From Rhypophila decipiens (taxonomy: Eukaryota; Ascomycota; Sordariomycetes; Sordariales; Naviculisporaceae), in assembly GCA_033297075.1 (NCBI GenBank), contig MU858122.1, positions 62,001 through 126,000 on the forward strand: DNA of 64,000 nt. The letters are read 5' to 3'. The translations under genes were made by a program, and so were the position numbers. Positions 54,758 through 64,000 of the stretch are shown here, one piece after another (position 1 is the first letter of the stretch; each line of letters opens with the position of its first letter). The notes beneath the pieces were generated by a model. It made no database searches and was not told the origin of the DNA. It was given only the letters and a program-made list of their open reading frames with translations.

Positions 54758-55887
54758 TCAATACTTTGTATACCATCCACGAGCGTGACGTACAGCCTGT
54801 CGCCGGCGGGGCACCGAGTCCAACAGGCCGTCAATAAACCCCTGATCGATATGCTCCCAAGCATCCAAAATCCACTCTTTGGCCGTGGCTCTGTCGACTT
54901 CGTTGTCTTTCAAATCGGCAAATTGAGGGTGTAATTCGTAGATAAGGTCCTTCAATCGCTTCCATACATGCTCAATGGGGTTGAGATCAGGGACTGTAAG
55001 GTGGCCAGTCAATGACGGGGACTAGCCAAGCTGTCAACCAGGCTTTGACAGCCCTTGATGTATGGATCCGAGCATTGTCTTGTTGGTACAGGAATGTTTG
55101 CCCTCTATGCCGTCGGTATTGGGGTCGAAGAACTTGATCCAAAGCCTGGATGTACGACTGGCTCGAGTAACCTCCACGGGGGCCCTGGGGATCCCTTTCA
55201 AGGAAAACAAGTGGACTTTTTCCCCCAGGACCCTTATGGATCCAGGCGTACACCATAAAGCCTAAATCAGCCGCTTGTTGAGTCTTGTTTACCATACATT
55301 TCTTGAACTTCTCGTGGCCATAGCGAAAGACCCAGCCTGTCCCGCCATTAGGGCTGTTTTGTATGCTGCACTCGTCGCTGTATATAGTCTTTTCGACAAG
55401 CTCTTGCTCCCTAGACTTCCAAGCTCTACAATGGGCATACCGACGTCGGGCATCGTTAGTATCTAATGAAGGCCTCCGCCGACTACGCCACTTGCGTAGA
55501 TCGAATTGGTTGCGTAGGACGGCCCGTAATGTCGAAAGAGAGCATTCGAAAGGGAGCTCATTCGAAAGGGAGCTCATTGCGTAAGGTTTTCCACTTAATT
55601 TTAGGGTCTTTTCGAGTAATCCGAAGAACTAGGCGGGCCTGCCGGGGGGTAAGGAGTTCTGGCCTACCGGTTCGAGATAGTGAATCGACTGTATGGTGGT
55701 TGTGCCAGCGATCCAGAGTATAGTCAATGGTATGACGGTGGACGCCGAAATCGTGTGCTAATTCTGCCTTTGATTTTCCGCTTGAATGAGCTGCGACAAT
55801 TGCAGATCGAGTATTTTCCGATAATTCACCACTAGGCCGTCGATTTCCCGATATTTCGGTGCCGAAGGCACGTAATTTAGAGGTCAT
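54758..55887 (-). pseudogene. Tc1/mariner transposase with two frameshifts
   Basis: Start ATG at 55887, stop at 54758. N-terminal helix-turn-helix (HSSGKSKAELAHDFGVHRHT), then the catalytic region: first Asp in YSDECS, second Asp in YQQDNARIH, Glu in DLNPIEHVW with 34 residues between the last two, i.e. DD34E. Break 1: a perfect 16-bp tandem duplication (55544-55559 and 55560-55575) after RNELPFE shifts the frame. Break 2: one extra base near 54989 between WPPYSP and DLNPIEHVW. Otherwise the sequence is intact, suggesting recent inactivation. Confidence 0.92.
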
Positions 55888-55954
55888 AGTGGATAGTTGT
55901 GGTGTTTACAATGAAGGGGGGTGGTTTTGACGCGTCGTGGGGCGCGTCAAAATA

Positions 55955-55988
55955 TGGTCCGTGTCCAAAGACTTTTTACGTGGGGTTG
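55955..55988 (-). repeat. right terminal inverted repeat
   Basis: Reverse-complement partner of 54613-54646; the outer edge abuts the TA at 55989. Confidence 0.92.
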
Positions 55989-55990
55989 TA

Positions 55991-56131
55991 CTAGCGATGA
56001 CCACGGTCCCTTCGCAGTTGAACAAACGTCTGATGCAGATATACACGACGATCGCGGCCACGGTGTAAAAGGCCACCACGGCCAGCCCGAAAAGGCTAAT
56101 ACAACTGCGTTGTTCATTTTCTTTTCTCCAA
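55991..56131 (-). pseudogene. remnant of a membrane-protein frame interrupted by the transposon
   Basis: On the minus strand this encodes NEQRSCISLFGLAVVAFYTV then AAIVVYICIRRLFNCEGTVV, a transmembrane-like segment. If the element and one TA are removed, the frame continues through the junction codon AGT into TERANNGNRF and stops at 54546. No start or family is recognised. It may be the original target gene or a chance open frame. Confidence 0.3.
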
Positions 56132-56598
56132 AGGCGACAGAATGGTCTGGTCGGATCGATATATTTATATTTATGGTATGTCTGTAAACGATGAACAAAT
56201 AATATTGTTATTTGGTGATGGAATGATATTCAAGTCGGCTGTAATATTGTCGGATAGCTTTGGCTTGGGAGAAAGGCGAGTGTCAAGGTGAGGATCGGAA
56301 AAGACGTGACGGAGGGTGTTCCGGATCACTTCCCTGTACAAGGCAACAAGGCCTTGTTTACCTATCGCGTTCATCCGGTCGAGGAAGGCACCTTCCTCCT
56401 TCCATCCCCAGGGGGGCAGTCGTCCTGCCCCAAACCCTGTATCTCCCCTTTTCTAGCCACAGCCTCTCCGCGGACCCAAACCCAGCCACAGAGCAGCTCT
56501 CAATCACGTGCCGGGCCTTTTCTTTTCCTTCTCGAGCCACAGCACTTTTCGCAAAGCCCCACTTTTTATTGCTAGGTGCACGGACCACTTTCGAACGA

Positions 56599-56670
56599 AT
56601 ATATAAACGTCTCTCCTCCCGCTCAATCTTCCTCCTCTTCTCTTCTTTTTTTTTTCTTCATCCAAGTGCA
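56599..56670 (+). promoter_or_regulatory. TATA plus CT-rich core-promoter-like region A
   Basis: A TATATAAA box at about 56600-56608 followed by an almost pure pyrimidine tract to about 56666, with CACGTG about 95 bases upstream. This is the layout of strong fungal promoters. No convincing coding frame follows; the open frame to 57057 begins at a TTG and has only late ATGs. Confidence 0.4.
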
Positions 56671-57348
56671 AGGGCTTTACGCATATCAGTGAGGATTTAT
56701 CCGAGATTGCGTTTTTGCTAGTTGAAAACTACACCTTTGACCGCTTCTGTCTGGTTTCGGCTGGATAGGGAATTTTTGGAAACCCCATCGAACACACTGT
56801 TCAAACTTTCTTCTTCTTTCGTTGCCGTCGATGCCTTGTGTATCAAGGTGAAGAAGGATCTTCATTGTCATTCATCACTCTTTGTGGTGCAGCGTACTGC
56901 TTGGTGTTTTGTGCTTTGTGTCAGATTAAGAGTCATCTGTGAACATGTCGGTTCTTTGGCTGTGTCGCTTGCCTTGGGGATGATTGTGCCTTGGACTCTT
57001 GCTGGATTCGCTGCCTCGCTCGCGATCGTATTTATGACTGGCTTGGTGTTTCGATGACCAGCGATGGCCACCCAGGAAACGCAATCGGTGTCAGGCTTCA
57101 GCTGCTCTCAAAGAATGCCACGTAGTGTGAATCCGGCTCTTGTGCTGTCGCCTTGTGATCCGAGAATTGTGCTTGTCGCAAAGCATCCTCTTGGAAGCGT
57201 CGCCACGATCGAAGATTGAACACCAGCAAAAATTACTTTCCCTTTCCGTTACGACCATGCTTAGTTAGTTCCATGCGATATGAGCTGGGTTTCAAATTGC
57301 ATTTCTGACCTCGGTATGCGGCGGTGGCGTTGGCATCTACCCTGAACC

Positions 57349-57704
57349 TTATCGTCCAAAATCAAACAATGCGATCGAGAAAAGAACGACGAGAATCATG
57401 ACTGCAAGTATTAATAAAAGCACCATTTCAAATGCCAAATCCAAAAGTTCGCAAACGCGATGGACATATCGAAAAGAACCATGATCCAGCCTCGCCTTCT
57501 GTTTCGGGTTAGCGCCAGATCTTCCAGCCGCGATGCCTTCTCGCCGCCTCGTTGCTGACTTTGGATTTCTGCAAGCGTAACACCGCAAGTCTGTGCCAAC
57601 TGCTGTGATATTTTTGTGTGCTCCTGTACGCGAGGTATCGTGATGGCGCCTCGAAGGTAAAGGATTTGGCAGTTATACAGACCCGTCCTTCCGAAAGAAG
57701 CCAC
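57349..57704 (-). pseudogene. possible broken tail-anchored protein
   Basis: One frame reads HTKISQQLAQTCGVTLAEIQ ... GGEKASRLEDLALTRNRRRGW; the adjacent frame then gives a C-terminal hydrophobic tail EMVLLLILAVMILVVLFSIA. A helical region plus tail anchor split between two frames suggests a missed intron or a frameshift. No reliable splice solution was found and the family is not recognised. Confidence 0.3.
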
Positions 57705-58694
57705 CGGCTTCCTATGCGATTCTAATTCTTGGTCGCGCCACGAGATACTTCAACATACGAGTCTATCATGTCATGAGTTCTTGCTGGCCATTGTAGCCAT
57801 TCTGAAGATTGTTTGATTGTGGATTGAACAGTCTCTTTCTCCAATCTCTGGCTACCCTGGTGTGCGTGTGGCACCACACGAATCTGTCTTTCGTGATGTT
57901 TCGCCCATACGAAACCTTGGTCAGGCGTTTCTCACCACCACCGAAACCAAATTGAATATTAACAGCCATTCGTATCACAATTCACACGATATTTTTGAAA
58001 ATGGTCTGCCAACAAACAGAAACATGGGAACATGAGAAGCTGAGTACCGTGTACGAGGACTGACGGCAAAGCGGGCCGTCACCAAGTACTGAATTGCAAA
58101 CCGCCAGCAATTGGAATAAATTACAAGGACTCAACCCCCTGGCGATTCAGTCATGTGGTCACAGTGTGTCCATGTTCATAGACCTGAGATTGGAACGAAC
58201 AACTTTGAGTTAACCAGGGGAACACGTGTCTAATAGTGTTATTCTACCGGTGATCCTCCTATTCCATGCATCGCCTTTGCGGCCACTCTCTCGACAGTCA
58301 CCGCATGCAAGTCCATGAATCTCTTACAAATCAAGGCAGCTCGAGCATGTCGGGTCGAGACAGTTTTGCTTCTGTTCCGTTCTTGCCCTTCCCTAACCGA
58401 GGAGGACCCATTGCCAAACGGAGTCCGCCGCTCTCCCCCAAAGTATCCTCCGGTCTTCTGCCACCCAAACTCAAAATATCTTCCATCCAGGCAAGAACCC
58501 CACCGTGGCACCTGCCGGCCTGACTTTTCCTTGGCCCAGAAAACTCTAATCCCTTCCCCAAAACGCCAAATGACCCTTCCAGGCCCTTCCATTCCCACCC
58601 ATTAGTCATTGGCCGCGTCATCAACCGAAAAAGCACGTGAAACCACAGCCAGTACCCACTTGCTTTGCTCGTGCACGGTCCCCTACCTCCTGGG

Positions 58695-58765
58695 TATATA
58701 TATCTCTTCTCCCTCGCCAATTTTCCAATTCCTTTTCCTCTTTTTTTTTCTTCATACTTACCTTG
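58695..58765 (+). promoter_or_regulatory. TATA plus CT-rich core-promoter-like region B
   Basis: TATATATAT at about 58695-58703 followed by a pyrimidine-rich tract to about 58760, with CACGTG about 60 bases upstream, the same arrangement as region A two kilobases away. Downstream to 59.5 kb no frame is convincing. Confidence 0.4.
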
Positions 58766-60154
58766 GTTGGCTGTCGGAAGCTCAAGAAAACCTGGCAGCA
58801 CTACAGAGGGCCTGCATTGCACATCGCGGTGTCAGCTGTAGTTGGTATCCCCTCGGGGCCTCCTCGACCGTAATTTTTTATTTTCCACACAAGACTGGCA
58901 CCATCTTTCTTTGGTGACTGGGCTTTCTCTTTTTTTCACTGTAATCAGCGCCTTTTGGTGGTGATATGGGGAAGAAAATCTTTCGGTGTTGTGGATGTGG
59001 GATTGGCGACACGTCTTGGGAGAGATTTCCTCGATTGTCAGTTTTGTGCGAACCTCAATGTGGCTTCTTTCGGTTTTTCATAACACCAGAGGTCTTTTTG
59101 GGTTCAATTGGACGGTCAAATTTCCGCTTGCGATCCTTGTTGGCGTTTTCCTACCCATTCACTCGTCGATTTCCTAGTCGATGAAGGCGTGGTGTTTATT
59201 TCCAGGCCTGGAGACGTTCTCATCGCCTACGTCTTCTCACGTTATCCAGCCATTCTTCCTGCGTAAAATTCCCAAAGTGGTATTCTTGTCAGACTTCAAG
59301 GCCGCCACTATCCATCTCTGCTCGCTGCCTTTGATCAGCTTCACTCAGGCTGCCACATGGAATCTGACCTGGGAGCTTTTTCAGGTTTTGTCGCTGTGCC
59401 ATGGCCAATCCTTGGATTGCAAAGTACCTTAACCTTTCTTCCAGACCTGTGAGTTTCCGACGCTGATCCTGCTCAGCACGGTGTGTTCGCAAAGTCGCGA
59501 TCTTGGTTCCGCAGAAAAGAAACTCAAACCCATCTCAGAGCAACCGTATCAGTCATAATTTTCATCGCCTTGACTTGCCTCTAAAGCTTTAACATGACAA
59601 AAAATCTCAATGAAAATGTCCGACTGCAAGCCGCAACAAACACATCTTGCGACCGAAATCCGAGCCGAGAATTCCAGATGCGTCAATTAGCTAAAAGCCG
59701 CCCATCAAGCCAACCACGTAAGCTACCTGAGCGAGCGGCGTACTCGAAAAATTGGTGCTCCGGATGAGCTATCTGGAAGGAGGTCTCGACCACCTCATAG
59801 TCTCGAATCAAGTTGCGCGGACGCCAAATACGACGGACGGGAGGAGCCATTTTGTTGACGCCACCATTTAACTCGAGCATCTCAATAATTACTGCAGTAT
59901 CCTGGTGGGATGCATTCTGAGACAGGATCCAAGTCCTCATACGCGACTGTAAATACAAGTCACCGTACCATATTGTGATTCCAGATTTGCTGTTGTGATG
60001 ATTCAAGGTTCACTGGTGAGCCAAGGGACGTATAAATGAAACCAGTTACATGTATATAGCGTTCGTTTTGAGGCAATTGTGGACAGACAATGGAATAAAC
60101 CCAGCCACTGACCGTGAATTTTGAAACGAAAATCGCGAGCAGAGACTGGCGCTT
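58766..60154. other. gene-poor region, no supported gene
   Basis: Contains short frames at 59181-59432 (plus) and 59683-60006 (minus, APPVRRIWRPRNLIRDYEVV) without recognisable domains. Confidence 0.35.
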
Positions 60155-60481
60155 TTGGGGGATCCCTGCTATATCGGTGTGATGAAAGACCTCGACAGGA
60201 ACTTTGTCCTCGACATGAAAATGTGGATAGCCTTTCGAGCATCCTTCGGTGTGAAATTCGAGGGGTTCCCTGTCTTAAGCGACATGAAGCCACTTCCGTC
60301 AACAAAGGACACGCCAGCCGAGTTCAACACGAAGGATTCGTACTACAAAATGATGAATCGGCAGTCTAGGACCCGTCCGTTTGTGGAGGAAAAGGGTTAT
60401 ATAGGGCTTGTGCCAGTTAAGCAAGGTATATGTACTACTATCCCTTACATACGAGACGGTACACCGAAGTTAGTATGGTAA
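60155..60481 (+). pseudogene. relic resembling the C-terminus of a HET-domain protein
   Basis: Encodes FVLDMKMWIAFRASFGVKFE, then RTRPFVEEKGYIGLVPVKQG and IPYI before stopping. The RxFVxEKGYIGLVP block is typical of the region after the HET domain in fungal heterokaryon-incompatibility-type proteins, where it is followed by a G-D-x-V segment that is corrupted here. The HET domain itself is absent. Confidence 0.45.
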
Positions 60482-62117
60482 TATGGGAGATGCACTTTTA
60501 CTTTGGAGAAGGTTGCGAGATCGTTCCTAAACGGTCGCTGAAGAGGTGAAAATCGTGGTTTTCTAGCCGCTCGGTTCGCAGCGCACACTCTTCTGTAGCC
60601 TCAAGCGGATCGTCGTAGGCCAACGAGAACTTGGCGATGTAAAGGTATGTGAATTGGAACTTCGGCAGCCCCGATGTCAAAGTCGTAAGCTCTCAAAAGA
60701 AGGTGGAAGAGCCAGCAAGGCGCAAGCCGTGAAATAATAACTTGATCTCTTGTTCATACTATGGAAGCAGCTGAGATATGTGTAACACGGCTGACAAGCC
60801 ATCGCCGTCCTGTAGGGTTCTCAAACATGGTCGCTGCTAGACGAGTATTCCGTAACAGATGGAGAACTGGATATTCTAAAGAACAAGTTGGAGCGGCAGG
60901 ATCATCTCTTTGGTGTGCTGGTATTCGTAGCTCATCAGATATTTTCAGCTCAGAAGATGCATAAAAACTGCAAGGTAAGTGGGTGCCGATTTGCCGCCGT
61001 GCATGTTTCTGGACGGGACTTGGATGTCCTGCAAGGTGAGTTGGATTTTTGATTTGAAACTCCCAACACTCGAACCCAAGTGTCCAATACGTGGTCTACC
61101 CGAATCCCTAAGGCTTAACGGATTACAAATGTATTCCGGTATACAAGACCCAGATTCATGACTGGGCAGGGTCAAGGATGGATCTGAGGCAACGGGAATA
61201 AAGGGTTGCCAGTAAACTGAACCAGAATCAGCGAATTATCCCAGTCAAATTGCAGGCCGGAAGTCTTTATCGCTCATAATGAAAGACCCCAGAGAAAGAT
61301 GCAAAATCCCTTCTCAGCCATGGTGAGAGGGTTGGGACCGTCGAACGGGGCTAGCCAATCAAAGGGTGATAATGCTGCGGGGCTTCTCATTGGTCAGTCA
61401 GTACAGACTTACATCCCACCCGAAAGCCTCGTAGCAAATCCGTCAAATAATTGGGACCAAGGCGGGCATACTCAATTGCCAGATCGCAATTCTGAGCTTT
61501 CCTAGTGTTTGTACGAAATGAAATGCGTCTTTGTAATTGTCGCCAGACGAGCGTGCCAGGGCAGGACGGTCCAGCTCTAACATACGTCATTGCAAGATTT
61601 TTGAGTGCTGATTTTGTTCAACTTCGAGCCCCGCCCCCTCCGTATGGTTGCCCTGGGATTCTGTATCGTGACCGAAACGTCTCCTGATTTTCCGGGTTTG
61701 AACAAAGTTCAGTGCTGGCGCCACACGCACTCTGCCCCGCCCGATACCTAAAACTGTGTTTACTCGTCCACTGGGATTCGTTGCCCCTTGCTCAGCCCCA
61801 CTGCACTTTTCCCGGCCATCAGCCACAACCGCACCGCTTCAAGTGCACTTGTTCATCCAGCGCCATTCCTGGAACTGTCCCTTCTCTCCCAAATCTACCA
61901 AACCACTGCACCCGCACCTTGGAAGCACCAAAGAAATCCTGAAAACTTCACACCTTCCGACAACGCCTGAACTCCCACTCTAGAGCAGCGGCATCAATCT
62001 ACCCCTCTCGTCGTCTCCTCTGCATTCCTTCTTCGGATATCCTCCTTGCAGCGAGAACCGTGCGGATCTTTTTAGTCCTCGACTAGAGTAAGTTCACTAC
62101 GCTTCTAGTCTAACTTT
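60482..62117. other. gene-poor region and F-box gene promoter
   Basis: No gene supported. The last 400 bases are pyrimidine-rich and probably form the promoter and 5' UTR of the F-box gene. Confidence 0.4.
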
Positions 62118-62183
62118 AGACTCTATTCCTTATTCCTCTAGACTCTATTGGTTATTCCTGTAGACTCTATTCGTTATTCTAAC
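62118..62183 (+). repeat. 22-bp minisatellite, three units
   Basis: Units 62118-62139, 62140-62161 and 62162-62183 share AGACTCTATT..TTATTC with two to four differences. It lies about 100 bases upstream of the F-box ATG, so probably in its 5' UTR or promoter. Confidence 0.85.
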
Positions 62184-62280
62184 GAGTCGTAGATCTTGTC
62201 CCTCCCCGACCGGTTCTCACCGCTCGTGTCACCCCAGAAAGACGCAACTCACTCCTAACTTCGACGCTGCCATTTCGACA

Positions 62281-64000
62281 TGGCGGAAACACCGGCGTTC
62301 AGCATTGAGGATTATGCGGCCGAATGGGGTTTTGTACTCGACGGCCCGCCTAAGCCCAATGTCGGCACATCGCTTTTTCCCCACCCCGAGCCTCTTGGTC
62401 GCGACATCGAGCCCGAGGCAGATGATCACCAGACCTCCGGCCACAGACATCCTGGCAACAACATGAAAAGAATCACAGAGGACGAGACCTGGGACCACGA
62501 CAGCTTGGAGGGCAACTTTCTCTACGATCCAGAGCTGGACCATAACAAGACCGGCCGTCCAACCGAAGCTCGCTATGTTACCAGCATAGCATCCTTGATC
62601 TCGACCTATCGCAAAATGGAAGCAGAGGGGGTAGGCCATACACTTTGGCCAATGACCGATGCCGACCGTATGCAGCCCGACCGTACCTGGCGGCTGCTGC
62701 GGCGCAATCATGCCAATGAATTCGATTCTTGGGAACAAAATCATATCGAACGGGTCCCTGAATTCGAGCGACTGCCTAGTCAAAGCAAGGGTCCCACCAC
62801 ATACGACCTAGGAGCACTGAGCGGCGTACCTGTAGAGGTTCTCGAGCGCATTCTAGACAATTGCACCATCCAGTCCCTGCTCCAGCTCCGCAGGGTCAAT
62901 CGCATGGCGGAGGTGACGGTACACTCGCTTCCAGTCTGGAAAACCTTGTCTTTCAGACTCCCTCATCTCTTGAAGACGTTGCTATCGCCAACAATCCCAG
63001 TCGCACAATACATCACAGCTGGCCAGTTACTGCGAAAGCTCGTTCAGATCCCGTGCGATCAGTGTGGCTTGCCCGGTGATCGTATGAACCTGCTCTCCCT
63101 TGAAAGATTCTGCAGGTTCTGCGAAGGGGACCACAGGTTCCAGATCTTCAGAGCCTCAAATGCTATGAGAGCATGGGGACTTCCTGTGTCGGAGCAGATG
63201 GCGGTTGCTGAATTGCCCTACGTGGAGAACGAGATCCTCAAACATGATGACAATTTGCAGTCTCAGATGGCCTTGATTCTCGGCCTCCCCGATCCAGACC
63301 CACGTTGGAAACAAATTCAGGAGTGGGGCTTCCGAAGAGTTGTTGCAGGGAGTCAAGTCCACGACGTGGCACTGCGATACTATGGTAAAGATGCCATAGG
63401 CAAGATCAAAGCGATTTGGCGAGAGGAGTCAGGAGGCGATGGCCCTGGGCAAAGCTGGGCTGACCATAGCTGGGCTTCCTATCGGCTCCGCCAAAGCTTG
63501 CTCCCGCCGATATGGATGACACGGTGGCCGCACGACATCCAGCGCGAGGTTATCAACAAGCTGCGTCCCCGGGTTCCCTGGCTAGTCGGCAATATCCGGA
63601 CGGTGATCCCTGGAGTTCCCAGACTCGACTGGGGATTTAGGTGCTTCGCTTGTGAGAACCTTATACGAGAATTCCTTGATATTAGGACCCGGCAGAGCAA
63701 CAAGCTAGATGAAAGTCTATTGGCGGATCCCTATTTTGCCCCTCTTCGAGCCACCGACCCATGGCACTTCCGCCTATATACGGACGAGACTTTCGAAGCT
63801 CATGTTAAATCGATGGGTGGTCACAACGCAATCAACACGGCTGGGTTTCATAAATGCCACAAGTTTTTCGTGGAGGAAGATGAGGAAGGAAGAGGAGATT
63901 GGGTTCAGAGGCTGACCCCGGACCATGCCGAGGACCCCGACTTGGTCAAGAAAAAAAGGGAGATTCTATCTGCCAAGTTTTTCGACCCCCACACTTGGCA
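62281..64000 (+). CDS. F-box protein with CxxC clusters, 3' end outside window
   Basis: Open from the ATG at 62281 to the end of the window (at least 573 codons, no stop), so the C-terminus is missing. After an acidic leader (about 1-180) comes an F-box, LSGVPVEVLERILDNCTIQS followed by LLQLRRVNRMAEVTVHSLPVW (about residues 180-222), which would bind Skp1 in an SCF ubiquitin ligase. Further on, CDQCG and CRFCEGDH (about 260-290) and CFAC (about 456) could form a metal site. The rest is rich in Trp, Arg and Asp, as in the expanded F-box families of filamentous fungi. The substrate is unknown. The ATG is preceded by CGACATGG, a fair fungal start context. Confidence 0.85.

Larger units (their letters stand above)
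54613..55988 (-). mobile_element. Tc1/mariner DNA transposon, complete ends, dead transposase
   Basis: Cut-and-paste element of 1,376 bp bounded by TA dinucleotides (54611-54612 and 55989-55990), the expected target duplication. Terminal inverted repeats of 34 bp lie at 54613-54646 and 55955-55988 with one mismatch (CAACGCCACG against CAACCCCACG at the outer end). It carries one minus-strand DD34E transposase that is frameshifted twice, so the copy is non-autonomous. There is no heavy C-to-T skew, so it has not been strongly RIP-mutated. Confidence 0.93.

Noticed and set aside
55062..55723. Plus-strand frames within the transposon
   Set aside because: Antisense to the recognisable DD34E transposase.
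56722..57057. 111-codon frame after promoter-like region A
   Set aside because: Opens only at a TTG, has no early ATG and no domain; not called as a gene.
1..64000. CRISPR arrays or bacterial operons
   Set aside because: No regularly spaced repeats of that kind, and spliceosomal introns throughout show a eukaryotic genome.

Overview
The window is from a filamentous ascomycete (Pezizomycotina, most probably a Sordariomycete). Genes carry many short introns (about 50-100 nt, GTATGT/GTAAGT-type donors, YAG acceptors). There is a DIM-5 type H3K9 methyltransferase, a fungal tripartite tRNA ligase, a GID4 ubiquitin-ligase receptor and fungus-specific C2H2 and P450 families. All gene models below were spliced by hand; phase was checked across every exon junction stated.

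Layout. (1) 0.6-25.3 kb is a housekeeping block: TRP4, tRNA ligase TRL1, a small ankyrin protein, RPP40, TRM11, GID4, mago nashi, beta-COP, a UBTD-type ubiquitin-like protein with an MGCC lipidation signal, and dim-5. Several pairs are divergent (RPP40/TRM11, MAGO/beta-COP) or convergent (TRP4/TRL1, TRM11/GID4). (2) 25.7-28.7 kb holds two abutting C2H2 zinc-finger frames that overlap by ATGA and may be one gene. (3) 29.6-35.3 kb has a 78-residue orphan and three P450 loci, one intact and two broken. (4) 35.4-51.7 kb is a sugar/sugar-acid catabolic cluster: a class II aldolase, a LtnD/3-hydroxyisobutyrate-type dehydrogenase, an RpiB-family isomerase, a dihydroxyacetone/erythrulose-type kinase and a triosephosphate-isomerase paralogue. 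The last three are the enzyme set that turns L-erythrulose into D-erythrose-4-phosphate in Yarrowia (EYK1, EYI1, EYI2) and in mycobacteria (LerK, LerI, DerI). An unrecognised 341-residue gene and about 5 kb of odd DNA separate the kinase from the TIM paralogue. That DNA contains a triplicated exon-intron module and fragments of unrelated genes, including a 27-codon slice of a PKA catalytic subunit.

(5) 51.7-62.2 kb is gene-poor. It contains a 1,376-bp Tc1/mariner element with 34-bp terminal inverted repeats, TA target duplication and a twice-frameshifted DD34E transposase, two TATA plus CT-rich promoter-like regions with no convincing reading frame, and a relic resembling the C-terminus of HET proteins. 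(6) 62.3 kb to the end is the start of an F-box gene that runs off the window.

The strongest candidate for a little-described system is the tetrose/tetronate-like cluster. The dehydrogenase and aldolase correspond to two modules that are fused in a plant protein (At1g18270 type), here as separate divergent genes beside an erythrulose-type kinase and isomerase set. The substrate is inferred, not shown.
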